DNA from: Cyclina sinensis
Taxonomy: Eukaryota; Mollusca; Bivalvia; Venerida; Veneridae
DNA length: 64,000 nt
Direction: 5' to 3'
Assembly: GCA_012932295.1 (NCBI GenBank)
Contig: JAAONU010000011.1
Location: 44,766,352-44,830,351, forward strand
Part shown: positions 1 through 11,800 of the stretch, piece by piece
How the letters are laid out: every line of letters begins with the position of its first letter
Position numbering within the stretch: position 1 is the first letter of the stretch
The notes under the pieces: generated by a model
Seen by the model: only the letters and a program-made list of their open reading frames with translations
What the model was told of the DNA's origin: nothing
Database searches by the model: none
Position numbers and translations under genes: made by a program

Positions 1-680
1 AAAAAATGAAATTTAAACATTATGATTGACCTTTTGAAAAGTTTCAAGAGCAGTGTCATGGTTCTATACCATTTTCCTGATCGGAAAACTTTAAGGCAAA
101 TCAATTATAATGCTTACTCTGAGCATGTTTACTTTTTCAATGCAACCTGTTTGGTATTACTATCAAAGGAAATTGTAACAGTCGAAATGCAATCAAAGCA
201 CTTGTGAAGCAACTAAAATCTGGTGAACAATGAAATTAACATTCTTTAATGGTCCTTTTAAGCCTTTTTGCTTCGGAACATTATGCCGGGAGTCTATGAA
301 AAAGGTATCAATACTGTGTCTTTCATTCAGAGAATCCCATTTCAACTTTATTTTTAAACTATTTGACTCTGAATGACAGCAAAAATATCAACAGATTATT
401 CATTCTTCATTTTCAATAAAATGTGAGATATTTAGTGCCATTTGATTTTACACAGTGTATAAACTGTAATGCTTCGACCCTGTTCTAGATGACTGCTTCT
501 TGAGGGGCTGTTCTTAAAATTGAAATTGATGAATTTGCAACAGGACTTGAACCTATAAGCTACGTTGTTAAGTCAATACTGAATATCAAATAATACCTCA
601 ACTACTGCACCAATGTTTCAAGAATTTTAAGGGTCTTATTCAAGTGTAAAATGAATTTTGCTCAATATATAAACTAAACA
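1..680. other. AT-rich non-coding sequence
   Basis: Probably intron of the MAPKBP1 gene between exon 20 and exons beyond the window. I see no coding exon, repeat structure or RNA gene here. Confidence 0.5.
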
Positions 681-683
681 AGT

Positions 684-876
684 GCGGGGTGCAGGGGTGT
701 TGACCTTTGACCCATGAGTGGGTCTGGTGGGTAGAGCTCATCAAGGTGCATGCACCTGTGAAGTTTGGCAGCTGTAGGTGGAAGGACTTTGATGTTATGG
801 TCAAGGTTAAAGTTTTGTGAGAAACAAACACACAGACAGACCAAAAACAATATGCCCTCCCTCCAGAGGCATAAAA
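684..876 (+). mobile_element. pearl/HINE-like element, short copy A
   Basis: A body with TGACCTTTGACC and a long block (TCAAGGTGCA, GGTGGAAGGACTTTG) shared with the copy at 5868 is followed by an ACAGACAGACC tail. It closes with a terminal hairpin TATGCCCTCC...GAGGCATAAAAA at 851-876. This architecture is that of bivalve pearl elements, thought to be non-autonomous Helentrons. The hairpin end lies on the right. Confidence 0.6.
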
Positions 877-3050
877 ACGTTCTTTGGCTTTGAATTATAA
901 ACCAATTTATTACTGAAAATGCAAGGAAGAGTTATAATATCATATCTCTTTAATCTATTGCATTTTATAAGGGTGTGAGCAAATTCTCACAATAGCATTA
1001 CTACTTGGACAATGAAAAAGTTCAATACCCCTTTAAACCAGTTACGACCTCAATAAAACATTTTTCGGAGTCCTTCAAACCAGATAGTAGCACATGCTTC
1101 CTCTAAATATAATCAAGATCTCAAATGCCAGGAGCACAGTAAACATTCCTGGAACATGGATACTGTGTCCAGGCATTAAACCGCCATTTGTTATCAAATT
1201 AAAACACAACTTGTGTCGCTGTCACAATTTTTATCCTGACACGAGCTCCTACGCCATGTCACCTGTCGGTGGAGATCAGTATTAATCATTTTATAATTAA
1301 TCCCCTCATTATCGAGGGAGATAAAAAAATCTGAAAGTGCTCCTTTAAAGTAACAAGTCATGTAATAGTGTAAACAATGGCAGGGGGCAATAATGACTTA
1401 CATAGGTTCAGACTGCTCGTGTGTGTCAACTCTTACGGCAAAGAAAGTTAAGGTAAAAATAATCCTTGCTGATCTTAAAATGAATAATAATTTGAAGAAT
1501 AAAAACAGATATTATTCTTATCTCTGACTTTGTGTGAATATATTGACTTTTCGGATGTGAATACAATGGCTTTTCTAGAGTGAATACAAAGACTTTTCTT
1601 CATTAAAAGATGGGAGGTGACCGAGTCCATCAGAAAGAAAATTCTGTGACAATTAGACAAAAAGAGTGTTTTACAGACAAGATAAAAAGAACTGTTATAA
1701 AATATATAAGGGAACAATCTTTCTACTGATTCATAAATAAAACCTTTCAAAATGTGACCAAAAAAATTGCTTATAATTTTGCACCAGTTTCTAACAGAAT
1801 TATCTAGTAAATACAGTAAAACTCTTAAATTAAGGACAGTCATGATTCTTTCTGAAAGTGGCCTTAATTGCAGGGTGTCCTTAATAATGGATTTCTACTG
1901 ATATTAACTGAAATTATTACGACTTATTTCCACATCCAGTAATATACTTGTCAAAACTCAAATTTATAACCCCATTATTCATAAAAAAATGGTAATATTC
2001 TCAATTTCAAACAGGCCTTGTAACTTTGCAAGAATGTACATATATAATTCTTAAATGCCTTATTACTGATCTCTACTTATTGTTTGTATAGAAATACATG
2101 AAATAAATCATCTTTGTTATTTTGTATGGACTTCTTTTTAGAATGACTCTAGATGGAAAACAAATTAAGAAGTTTGTAACTTGTCACTGCCAGTAATGAA
2201 CACACATTACATGATAAACCATTATTTGAAAACAGGCAACATATTTTGTTTACAATTTGCAAACTGTTAACAACCATTTAACACAAATCTTTATACAATT
2301 ATTGTAAAACTATCCGGAGTGTCGTAATCTAATGTCACAAAAGATAGCTGGAATTGGCTTAATTGCGGGATGTGTTTAAAGTGTGAAATCACCAAAACAT
2401 TTTTTCTTTATTCTATATAAAATTCGTAAAGTTCACAGGCTGTAAAATTTTAATTGGCTTTAACTTATTCTTGAAAAATAGCAAGAATAGCATGGGGTCA
2501 TCTTTCAAACAAGAATGGTATTTCTGCTTATGTAAACTTACCCATGAAATTAACGAATGATCCCGGCCAATTTTCAGATTGGGGTATGTGAAAGAATATG
2601 AGCATAAAATTGCTACCACACTATCAGGAATAGTTCATACAGATTCAAGCAAACAAAAAACAAACAAAAAATACACAGATTAGGGCAAAAATGTTAGAAA
2701 CAGCCAAGAAAACTGAAAACTATTTCTAGCTGCCATTATGCTAGTACCATTTTTTGTGCTCTGATAAACTGAACTCAATGTTTCAAACCTAGAACAAATG
2801 TTCGTCTGTACTTTCTAGTGTGTAATGCTGGAATAGCAGTGTGTCCACAATATTGGAGTTGATAGCTATTGTAATACAGGGCGGAAACATCCGTTCTTAA
2901 CTAATTCTAATTCGTCCGTAATACCGGAGTGCCCATATTTTCGGAGTGGCCACAAGTCAGGATTTTAATGTAATTGTAAGTAATGCTAAATTAAATTTTT
3001 CATGTACTGACTATATAAGAGTCATAAATTTTATACATTTAACAGTAAAT
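877..3050. other. non-coding, AT-rich
   Basis: No supported gene. Short open frames here (for example 1475-1843 and 2413-2619 on the minus strand) have AT-driven composition and no recognisable motif. The only exon candidate is the microexon at 1402-1431. Confidence 0.5.
1402..1431 (-). CDS. candidate 30-nt downstream microexon of the MAPKBP1 gene
   Basis: On the minus strand a pyrimidine-rich tract ending GCCGTAAG precedes 30 nt, then a near-ideal donor GTAAGTC. Joined to exon 20 in phase it reads ELTHTSSLNL without a stop. Only the splice signals and phase support it; nothing in the peptide is diagnostic. Confidence 0.18.
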
Positions 3051-3310
3051 AGTTACCAGTGGTAACACACTGGACTGGTAACCCAGAGGTCCTGAGTTAG
3101 ATCCCCTACTCCTCCACTAATTGTCTTTTGGATGAGATGTTAAACTGAGGTCCCATGTATCAGTGCTGTACACAGAGCATGCAACTGAACCAGGGGTATT
3201 TCTGGAATGGAATGCTTTCTGTATCTTGTACTTTCCCCCACAACATAAAATAACTAATCTCTGCAGGGGGCATTGGTCATTTGGACAACCAGTACTGATG
3301 ATAAACTCAA
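3051..3310 (+). mobile_element. tRNA-derived SINE, copy 1
   Basis: The head at 3051-3116 reads like a tRNA: box A-like TGGTAACACACTGG, then ACTGGTAACCCAGAGGTCC and box B-like GAGTTAGATCC. The body contains GATGAGATGTTAAACTGAGG, a stretch typical of a widespread animal SINE central domain (Meta-SINE-like, from memory). A related body without the head is at 11195-11400. Box B is mutated (TTAGA for TTCGA), so the promoter is probably dead. Confidence 0.7.
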
Positions 3311-3487
3311 ATAGACATTTAATGGATTTCTAATTAATGTATATAACTTATCAAAGAAAAATAAAATTGTCAAAGTTACATGATTTTTAGCATTACTATG
3401 GCCTTAAAAAAATAGGATCAAGAAGGGCTTGACTGGAGGGAACAAACAAAAAAACCACAAACTTTTTCCAAAATTGAAGGAGTATTA

Positions 3488-3625
3488 TTAACATTTCAAC
3501 TTACATGCTTTTCTACATCGCCACCTCCAGCTATCTATGACACTCTGAATGTCCATGTCATCCACTGTCCTATTTGCCCAGTCCACTATTGACAACATTT
3601 CCGGCCACATTTTCACTTCTTTCAT
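3488..3625 (-). pseudogene. mariner-like transposase C-terminal remnant
   Basis: The minus strand reads an open stretch of 45 codons ending in TAA. Its second half, VDDMDIQSVIDSWRWRCRKA, fits the end of mariner/Tc1-type transposases, where a helix of the form I-DSWRRRL-AC precedes the terminal GGHxE. The GGHxE and all catalytic residues are absent and stops occur just upstream. The match is short and read by eye. Confidence 0.35.
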
Positions 3626-5515
3626 AGTAGTGTTTGTTTTCTTATTTCACAACAGTTCTACAACAACCTCTGTAGTTCTTTTACTCTTTTTTGTTTTATT
3701 CACCATTTATTTAACCCTTCTGTTCATTTTTCTTTCCTGTTTGCCGAGAATATTAATTTCAGTTACTATTTTCTTTGTATTTACTGCTTTGAGGTTTAAA
3801 TTTTATTATAGTCGGAAAATTTAAATAAAAGTTTTACTTTTAAAACTTATAAACTTCTGACCGTTTGCCTTATTTTGACTATTAACTTCGACCAATTTCA
3901 ATTATTTCTGTACTGTTTCCCCAAAAAATATTTTCTTTTAAAAAAGTGTCAACAGAAGATTTTTAAACCAGTTATGTTTATCACATTAAACAATGGAATT
4001 TTACGCAAAAAAAATCCTTTACTTTCGTCAAAAATTATCATTACATTAAAAATACGTCATTTCTATCCCTATTTAAAAAAACACTGTTAACAATTAATGA
4101 ATTAATTCATTCACTTAAGAGATATAATTATTTACTTTATCAACACTTCATTAGCCTAAAAGTGGTAATGCTATTGTCAGTACAGCAAATGATCAAATGA
4201 AGTAAGTAGCTGTGGAGTTAAGTCTATCAGGTGATTTGTTAGTTTTTGGATTATAGCGCCTTCAACTGTCAAAAACAGAATGAACCAATCAAAGACTGTG
4301 ACTTATCTGCTAGGATTATTGGTAAGACCCTTTATAAGCTATACCGATGGTAACAAGTATATTACATTTAAAATTTCATGCATGTTCATTCTTTTAGAAA
4401 TGAAAATACTGACAAAACTAATCCAAATAAAAATTGTACAATTTCTGAAAGAGCCTTTTTTCTAATCTCAAAAATTTTGCTTTTAGTGCATAGCATTGAT
4501 AATGTTTATCAAATTTTATAAAATTATAGAAGATTCAATGGTCTCCGCTCTATCATTTTCTCCTTACAAAAATTGCATGAAACATTTTCATCCAATCTGG
4601 TTGCATTTGTGGTTTGACAATTTATCCCAACCAGACATATTTTCTATTAATGAGCTATACACCTTAGCCTTTGTTTCTTTGATTAAGGGCTTTTTACCGC
4701 TTTTTTATTTATTAAAGCTGATTTAAACATCTCAAACAATCTTACAGGTTTAAAACCTTTCCAATAGCCATAACAATTAAAATGCCCTTTCTAAAAATGG
4801 GCTTTTACAAAGAAAATTCTGAATGTAATTCTTTGAATCAGAGAAAAAAATGCTTATGTTTTCATAGATTCAATTTTTGCAGTATGCGATCTTGCATTCA
4901 TCTAGCAAAAAGTACTGAAAAGACCAATAAATATTTCTGCAGTCCTCAATTATTTTGTTCTATCTTAATACAGTACCACTGTGACAGAAAACTTGGAACA
5001 ACATGCTGCCATCTTGGCAATCTGACCTGCAGTGATCGGAATCAAGTGGTCCTCTTGCAATACTCAACCAAAACAAGTGGCCTCAAGGTTCTCTCAACAA
5101 CCTTTGACGGTGTAATTAATCTTTTAAGATCAAAGAAAATAGTCAATTTTGGAATACTCTTATGCAAGAAGTGGCACATTAACGGATTACGGCATATAAA
5201 TCTGTCAATTACAATTGTAGATTAAACTTTTAACACCTTCGATTAATCCTTTAATGAGACTTTTTCCATTAATTGCAGATTATCCTTTCAATGTTATCAC
5301 AAAAGAAAGAATCAACATTAAACTAAGGTTATGTGCCTTGTAAAGATTTAGAACAGTCCTTGACATTATAAAGCTGAGGTCTTAATGACAACCCTACTGA
5401 CCCAAATTTTAAATACAAGCCATCAAGAACTAATCTGAAGGAAAGCTGGGTACAATGAATTAATACATGTTACATTTGATTCTATTTTTGTTTTATTCCT
5501 TTACACATTTTTATA
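3626..5515. other. AT-rich non-coding sequence
   Basis: No supported gene. A 147-codon plus-strand open frame at 4782-5225 was examined and rejected. Confidence 0.5.
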
Positions 5516-5728
5516 TTAACCCTTAACCTGCTGGAACTGAAAGTGATTAACCTTTGCCACCAGTATAGAGCCAGGCCAGCCTGCACATCCGTGCAGTCTG
5601 ACCAGGCTCTATACTGTTGGTAGCTCAATTTCTGTATTTTGATATTGAAATACCTTAAATTTTGATGGACTGTTCCAAATTCAAAGCTGGGCAAATCCAT
5701 TATGAAAATTCAGCAGGCTAAGGGCTAA
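5516..5728. mobile_element. MITE with 18-bp terminal inverted repeats, copy 1
   Basis: Left end TTAACCCTTAACCTGCTG, right end CAGCAGGCTAAGGGCTAA, inverted with two mismatches. The interior has a second strong inverted repeat, CAGTATAGAGCC / GGCTCTATACTG, around a small hairpin CTGCACATCCGTGCAG. About 213 bp, no coding capacity. A second copy is at 10981-11194. Confidence 0.85.
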
Positions 5729-5867
5729 ACAGGTCTGCAGAAGCTTTGGAGATATAATACAGTTCTGCTTTTAAGACTATTCTGACAGTTGCAAAATCCT
5801 GTGAAAATCAAGAATTTTGAAAGAACCCGAGTGCAACATTAATATACACAATAACAACTGTTACGTT

Positions 5868-6089
5868 CCAATGAAATCAATGCCCCTGTGGGGGCACTGA
5901 CCTTTGATCCTGTGACCTCTAAGTGGGTCTGGTGTGTAGAGCTCATCAAGGTGCAAGCACCTGTGAAGTTTGGAGGCTGTAGGTGGAAGGACTTTCGTGT
6001 TATAGTCAAGGTTAAAGTTTTGTGACCAACAGACAAACAAACAGACAGACAGACAAAAAACAATATGCTCAGTCCAGGGGCATAAAAAT
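5868..6089 (+). mobile_element. pearl/HINE-like element, short copy B
   Basis: Same body as copy A at 684-876 (TGACCTTTGA, GAGCTCATCAAGGTGCA, GGTGGAAGGACTTT, TCAAGGTTAAAGTTTTGTGA), then a (ACAG)n tail and the end CAATATGCTC...GGGGCATAAAAA. Hairpin end on the right. Confidence 0.6.
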
Positions 6090-8425
6090 GGCTTGACTGG
6101 GATCAAACATATGGACTTCAGTGGAATAGGGTACTCTTCAGGGATGAGGTATTAAAATAGGCCTCTAATACTATAAAGTGCAAGTTGACTATATAACTGA
6201 TGGTTTCTTGACCCCTCACATCTGCATGATTTAACAAAGAAATGCAGTTATATTATTACCACAAACAAGTATATATTAACAAAAGATCACATGGTAATGT
6301 TTGTGGGTAAAACATGTTGTTATAAGATTTAAAAGTCATGCTGTGAATCCACAAATTCTTTCAAATTGATTGAAATTTTTTTTGACAGTAATCTCTCTGA
6401 AATAATGAATAGTAATTATGGTTCAAGGACCAACTGGTAACTTAACAATGTAATAATGTCAACCAAGCCCCTAACTTAATCTTTTTGTTGTTGTAATCTA
6501 ATAAAATGCTTCTAAGCTGTGAGAGCATTTAAACCATAGATCTTTTTATTACAAAGCATGCACTTTTATACAATGCACCTTTACATGATCATTGTTGTAA
6601 GTTGAAGGTTGTGAATGGGATTTTTCATCATACCTTTGAAATTTTCCCACATGATTTTTACAACATAACTTTTAAGTTCAAAACTTTCCACATTTTCCAC
6701 TTTTCATTATGATTTCAATTTGAATTCTGGAAAATCACAATTTTCTATACTATTTGACCCTTGGCGTAATCTATCCAGTTCAAGGAAAACTGACAGCACA
6801 ACAAGCAAAACTCATATAAATTAGCAGAAAATATTACACTTTTTTTTCCAACATTAAATCAGAAACTTCAGGAAGCCAGATTTATTTGCACACAAAACTC
6901 ATGACAATCTACTCTTGATAACCGATTTTGGAGAGACCATGTCTTCCCTCAAAAAGCAAGTTTTATATTGTATAAGATGAAGCAGGATTTTATAACTTTA
7001 ATTAGTAAAGATGCCTTTACCAGACATAGGGAAAATAGATACTTTAAAGAAGGAAACCATTCATATCTGGAAGTTATAACATAATACAGTTTGTAACACC
7101 CAACACTATCATGGCAAAGAAGATTACATTTTTTTTACCTTTTCCTGTTTTTTTTATATACTTTTGCAAGGTGATGAATTTAGTACAGTAAAATACATTT
7201 TACCATTTATTAACTGTGAGAAATTAACTGGTACAAATAACAAAATAAATGCTTTTTTTGATATCTAATTACATCACTAAGTACTTGTTTTCAGAAAGCA
7301 ATAAACAACAATTTTACTGTCTTATATCCAAATATTGTATTTCTATCTTGTACAGTGAAAATTAGGACAGTGTTGCAAAAATAAGACTATAAATATCAAC
7401 AAATTTATCTGAAAATTCCCCCTTAAGGGTCTATATATTTGCCGGAATCAATGACAGCTTTTTGAATTTTTCAGAATCATTCACTACTAAAACAGCTGTT
7501 CAACAATACACTCATTCTGTTCTAATGATTGCGGAAAATTTACAGGTGTTTTATATTCCAAGGTAAAAATCTCTGTTTCGAGCCCTGTGAGTTTCAGACT
7601 TCAAACCTGTAACTCTTCATTCAGGGGCAAAATCAAAACTCAGCGACTAGAAATACTGGAAACTTTAAAGCTTGCTAATCTCATACCAGTTTTAAAGCAA
7701 TAGGTTCTCATTTTTTTACTGCCTTACTAAAGGAATATGATCATTTTCTATCCTGGTTTAACTGTATCTTCACCATATGATATTGTCTGGATATGAAACT
7801 TCAGCTTCATTTAATGAAGAAGTCGAAAGTGAAGCCTGGGTGCTTAATATCAACTCTGATGTCAGAAACAACAACAACAATCATGATAAAGTATCAATAG
7901 AATACCACAAGTACATAAAACATGAGCAAATGTTCAGCAACTGTACAGCGAAAGCTTGAAAATCCTGTTACAGTCAAAAGCTACAACATATACAGAACAC
8001 TAATTTCATAATGACACTGTATATGTCTTGGATCCCTTGATATTTTTGTATTTTTTTTTTCAGCCTAATGTACTACAAACCTCTTATATTTACATGAGCT
8101 ATGTGGCATATTATGATACCCTTATGAAAATTACAACTTTAATTTCTGATTTAACCTGCTTAACTTATGGATATAGAAAAGGCTGGAATCAATGTTTCAG
8201 GATTGAAGCCACTTCCTGGATCCTTACCCTTAAAAACTTCATAATTTTAAGACAATGGTAAGAGATAATTAAGACTAATTGAAAACCACTGAATGCAATT
8301 ACCAAGACTTAGAGAAGACAAAGAAATATTATCATGTCAACCACACTGTTGAAATGGGACTGGTTAAAAATTCATTTCAAGTGAAAATATATTGAGCCTA
8401 TTATTTCAGATATTAATTCCCTTTA
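6090..8425. other. AT-rich non-coding sequence
   Basis: Probable intron 20 sequence. No exon-like segment with good splice borders and no repeat structure was found. Confidence 0.45.
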
Positions 8426-8530
8426 AAATATTTACTCACTCGCTCACTCACTTACTCACCCACTAGACACCTACTACTCAATCCATTGTCTTCTTTCTTT
8501 TTTCTTTCTTTCTTTCTTCTATCAATCAAT
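8426..8530. repeat. simple repeats, (CTCA)n then (TTTC)n
   Basis: Impure CTCA/CTTA tetranucleotides at 8432-8475 are followed by TTTC/TTTCT runs at 8488-8520. They lie about 160 bp downstream of exon 20 on the gene strand. Confidence 0.8.
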
Positions 8531-8688
8531 CTGTCTTTTCTATCAAATAATCCTTATTTCCATTTTCTTTCATGTGTGAGACCTGTAACTGCAATCTTTG
8601 TAAAACATCCATTGCTTCAATCTGTCTAGTATCTTCTCTTACAATGTTAGTACAGATGGAAGACCTAACAAAAAATTCATGGACATAC

Positions 8689-8845
8689 CCGAGCTAAGGT
8701 CCACCTCAACTGACTTCCCGTCTTGTGTTTTGATGGTTTGCCCTATTCCCTCTGCCCTTTGAGCCCAGCGGCCCCTGGGTATAGGACCTGAGCCTGCATC
8801 ATCTGCTTCAGGTTTGTTCTCAGAGCTCTCCCCTGCTTCATCAAA
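8689..8845 (-). CDS. MAPKBP1: MAPKBP1 exon 20 (residues 812-863), last exon recognised
   Basis: It encodes an acidic stretch ([16 protein letters not shown]), then [18 protein letters not shown] and VEVDLSS. PRGRWAQ is the family motif that starts the long C-terminal tail. Acceptor TTATTTTCAG, donor GTATGTCC, ends in phase 1 with a G. The reading frame stays open into the intron for a short way, but the donor and phase favour splicing. Confidence 0.9.
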
Positions 8846-11800
8846 CTGAAAATAAACAGAAAACACTATTTGAATAGATTCCCTAAATCTTCCTCTATAT
8901 GCACACCATATGACTAAAGTGCAAAACTCTATGCAGCAGTTACTTCCCTTGCATTACAATAATCCCTGCCTTTGTGAGCAAAACGTTGACTCTTTGAAGC
9001 TGTTTTATGTAGCTGTTTATATAACCTCCAGACATCTTGAATCTATTAAACAAAATAATGAAAGAGCAGAATGATCACTTAAAAGAAGTTCATACATGTG
9101 TACATAGCTGGCATACAGCTAAGCTGAAGTATGAATGGGAGATAACTGTGATGAATATTGGTAAGTATAAACCATGATAAGCATTTTCTAAAATGGCTGC
9201 TCCTTTACTTCAGGCATTTTGTATAATGCTAACACTTTCAGTTATAACAAATGGGCTGAAATTTTAAAAAAATGCCTGTATGTTAAGCATATGCATTTTG
9301 CTCATCTATATATGAGAAGTTGAAGATCTGAGTTGGCAAAGTGGACCGTGATCCTAAATTCCTGCAAGTACTGGCCTCAATTCCAGAAATACAATTTTTC
9401 AGGAACAGAGACTTCAAAATCAATCTAGTATGTGTTTCAAAACTGACTGTAAACAGAGCATCAAATATAGCATTAGTTTCACACTTTTGCTTACCCTTAT
9501 TCAATTCTAATACAGGTCTCAGCAGGCTTTTTTTTGTATTACTGTTTTTACCTGTAACTTCATTATGAATAAATCTCTTTTTACAAATATTTGAACACTT
9601 TCATCATAGGCTGTCCATGGTTTGGTTTCTTTAAAGTTGATGCAGATTATTTCATAAATTAGCTATGAAAAAAAGAGCAATGAAGAGTCAAGGTAAATTT
9701 AAAATGGTCCTGTAAATGAGGTTTCAAAACAGTCCTGAAAATGAGGTTTCAAAACAGTCCTGAAAATGAGGCTTCAAAACAGTCCTGAAAATTATGTTTC
9801 AAAACAGTCCTGAAAATTAGGTTTCAAAACAGTCCTGAAAATGAGGTTTCAAAACAGTCCTGAAAATGAGGTTTCAAAACAGTCCTGCAGAACAGAACAG
9901 AACAGAATAGAACATACATTTGTTAACTGTAAACTTATTACAGTTACATGAGTATACAGAGCAACATAAATGTACAAAGTCCAATTCAATTCACATGACA
10001 TGGTAGTTCAGTTATGTTATATATGGTATATACTGAAATAAATATGTATTGATGTTAGTAAGGAGTTAGTGGGGTTTTATAACAGTCCTGAAAATGAGGT
10101 TTTACACTAGTCCTAAAAATGAGGTTTAAAAACCAATTCTGAAAATGAGGTTTTAAACCAGTCTTGAAAATTAGGTTTTCTAAAAGTCATAACAAAAAAT
10201 TGGTGGAACTGCTGAAAATTTTCAGGGAGCATAAAAATGAGACACGTATTCTCATTAAACTGAACTAACAATTGTAGGAACTTACTTTTTTCTTGGCCCA
10301 GCTTGGCAGCTGGCTTAAACTGAATCTATAGTCCAGATTAACGTTTGGTGAGGGCAAAGGGCTGTTTTCATTGTACTCGGTGGGGTACATTTCTCGCAGG
10401 GCTCTCTCTGGGCTGAAAATTTCCCTATCTGAAATTGTACCTGCATCTATCTCATCCTTCTTGAAAGCACTCAAGGGATCAAGCCTAAAAAATTAAAGGA
10501 AAAATGAAAGACATTAAAAAGTAACAGGCTATTTCATTATTTTCCAGTTAATGTATCATTTAAATTTTGTGTGTAACTGTTCATTAAAATTTAGTCGGCA
10601 ACTCTGACTCTTGACACCTGGTTAAGGCTATATCAGTTTTGTCTTTTTTCCTAGATAGCAGAAAACACTGACAATTCAGCAACTTTTTGCAATGAATCTT
10701 GACTGCTCAATAGAAGAAGTTAAAAGACTTTGATATTTTAATTCAACATTGTTTTTCAAGCTATCTTTCTTTAAAAAGCTTTATGTAATCAACTTAAAGT
10801 CTTCAAAATGAAGTGCTTTAACCTTCACCCTATGCAATTTCTAATATGTACTCATCTATCATTCAGTTTGGATGGATACATTTTTTATTTTATAGGGGTA
10901 TTCATTAAAAATGTGATTGGTAAGCTAGAGGAAGCAATCCCAGTGAGGAGTTGCTTCTCCACTAACACATATTACTGTCTTTAACCCTTAACCTGCTGGA
11001 ACCGAAAGTGATTAGCCTTTGCCACCAGTATAGAGCCAGGCCAGCCTGCACATCCGTGCAGTCTGACCAGGCTCTATACTGTTGGTAGCTCCATTTTTGT
11101 ATTTTGATATTGAAATCCCTTAAACTTTGAATGGACTGTTCCAAATTCAAAGCTGGGCAAATCCTTTACAAAATTTCAGCATGTTTAGGGTTAAGATGAG
11201 ACATGAAACTGAGACATGAAACTTTCATGTATCAGCTCTATACACTGAGCATGGAAAAGAACAAAGGTTGTCTCTGAAATTGGATACTTTTCTATATCAT
11301 GAACTATCCCTCACAACCGAAATTCACTAACACTCTTTGGGGGCATTGGTCGAACGGGAAACTGGTACTGCTAAAAGTTAACTCAAATACATGTAGATAG
11401 AGATAGATCGATTAAAAACTTAATGAATAACAAAAAGAGTAGTAAATGATCAATCTGCACAGTTGTGTCAGCACTGGTCCCAGACACAAGAACAAATGCT
11501 TCTTGGTAAGGTAAAGGCTTCACCATTATAAATAACTTACTTGATGCTTCCATTTGTGATATGAGGTAGAATCTGTCCCATTTCTTTCAGTCTGTTCTGC
11601 ATATGACATGTCATATCCTGGGGTAACCTCCACACAAATATACACCTGTAGATAGGCAAAATTGGTTTACATGAGGCATTTTTTATAATCAGTGCCATCC
11701 AGACTCAAACATTTATGGCATCACATGATCAAACTTCAGAACACTTCTAATGTTACAGCCGAGATTGCAATCAAGGACTGACTGAATTAGATTAAGAAAC

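Noticed and set aside
2413..2619. Minus-strand open frame next to a good donor GTAAGTTT
   Set aside because: No acceptor with a pyrimidine tract in a compatible phase, and the peptide has no recognisable feature.
4782..5225. 147-codon plus-strand open frame
   Set aside because: Composition follows local base content, there is no motif, no splice context and no homologous family recognised.
9283..9504. Minus-strand 73-codon frame in intron 19 as an extra MAPKBP1 exon
   Set aside because: No usable splice borders, and exons 19 and 20 already join in phase without it.
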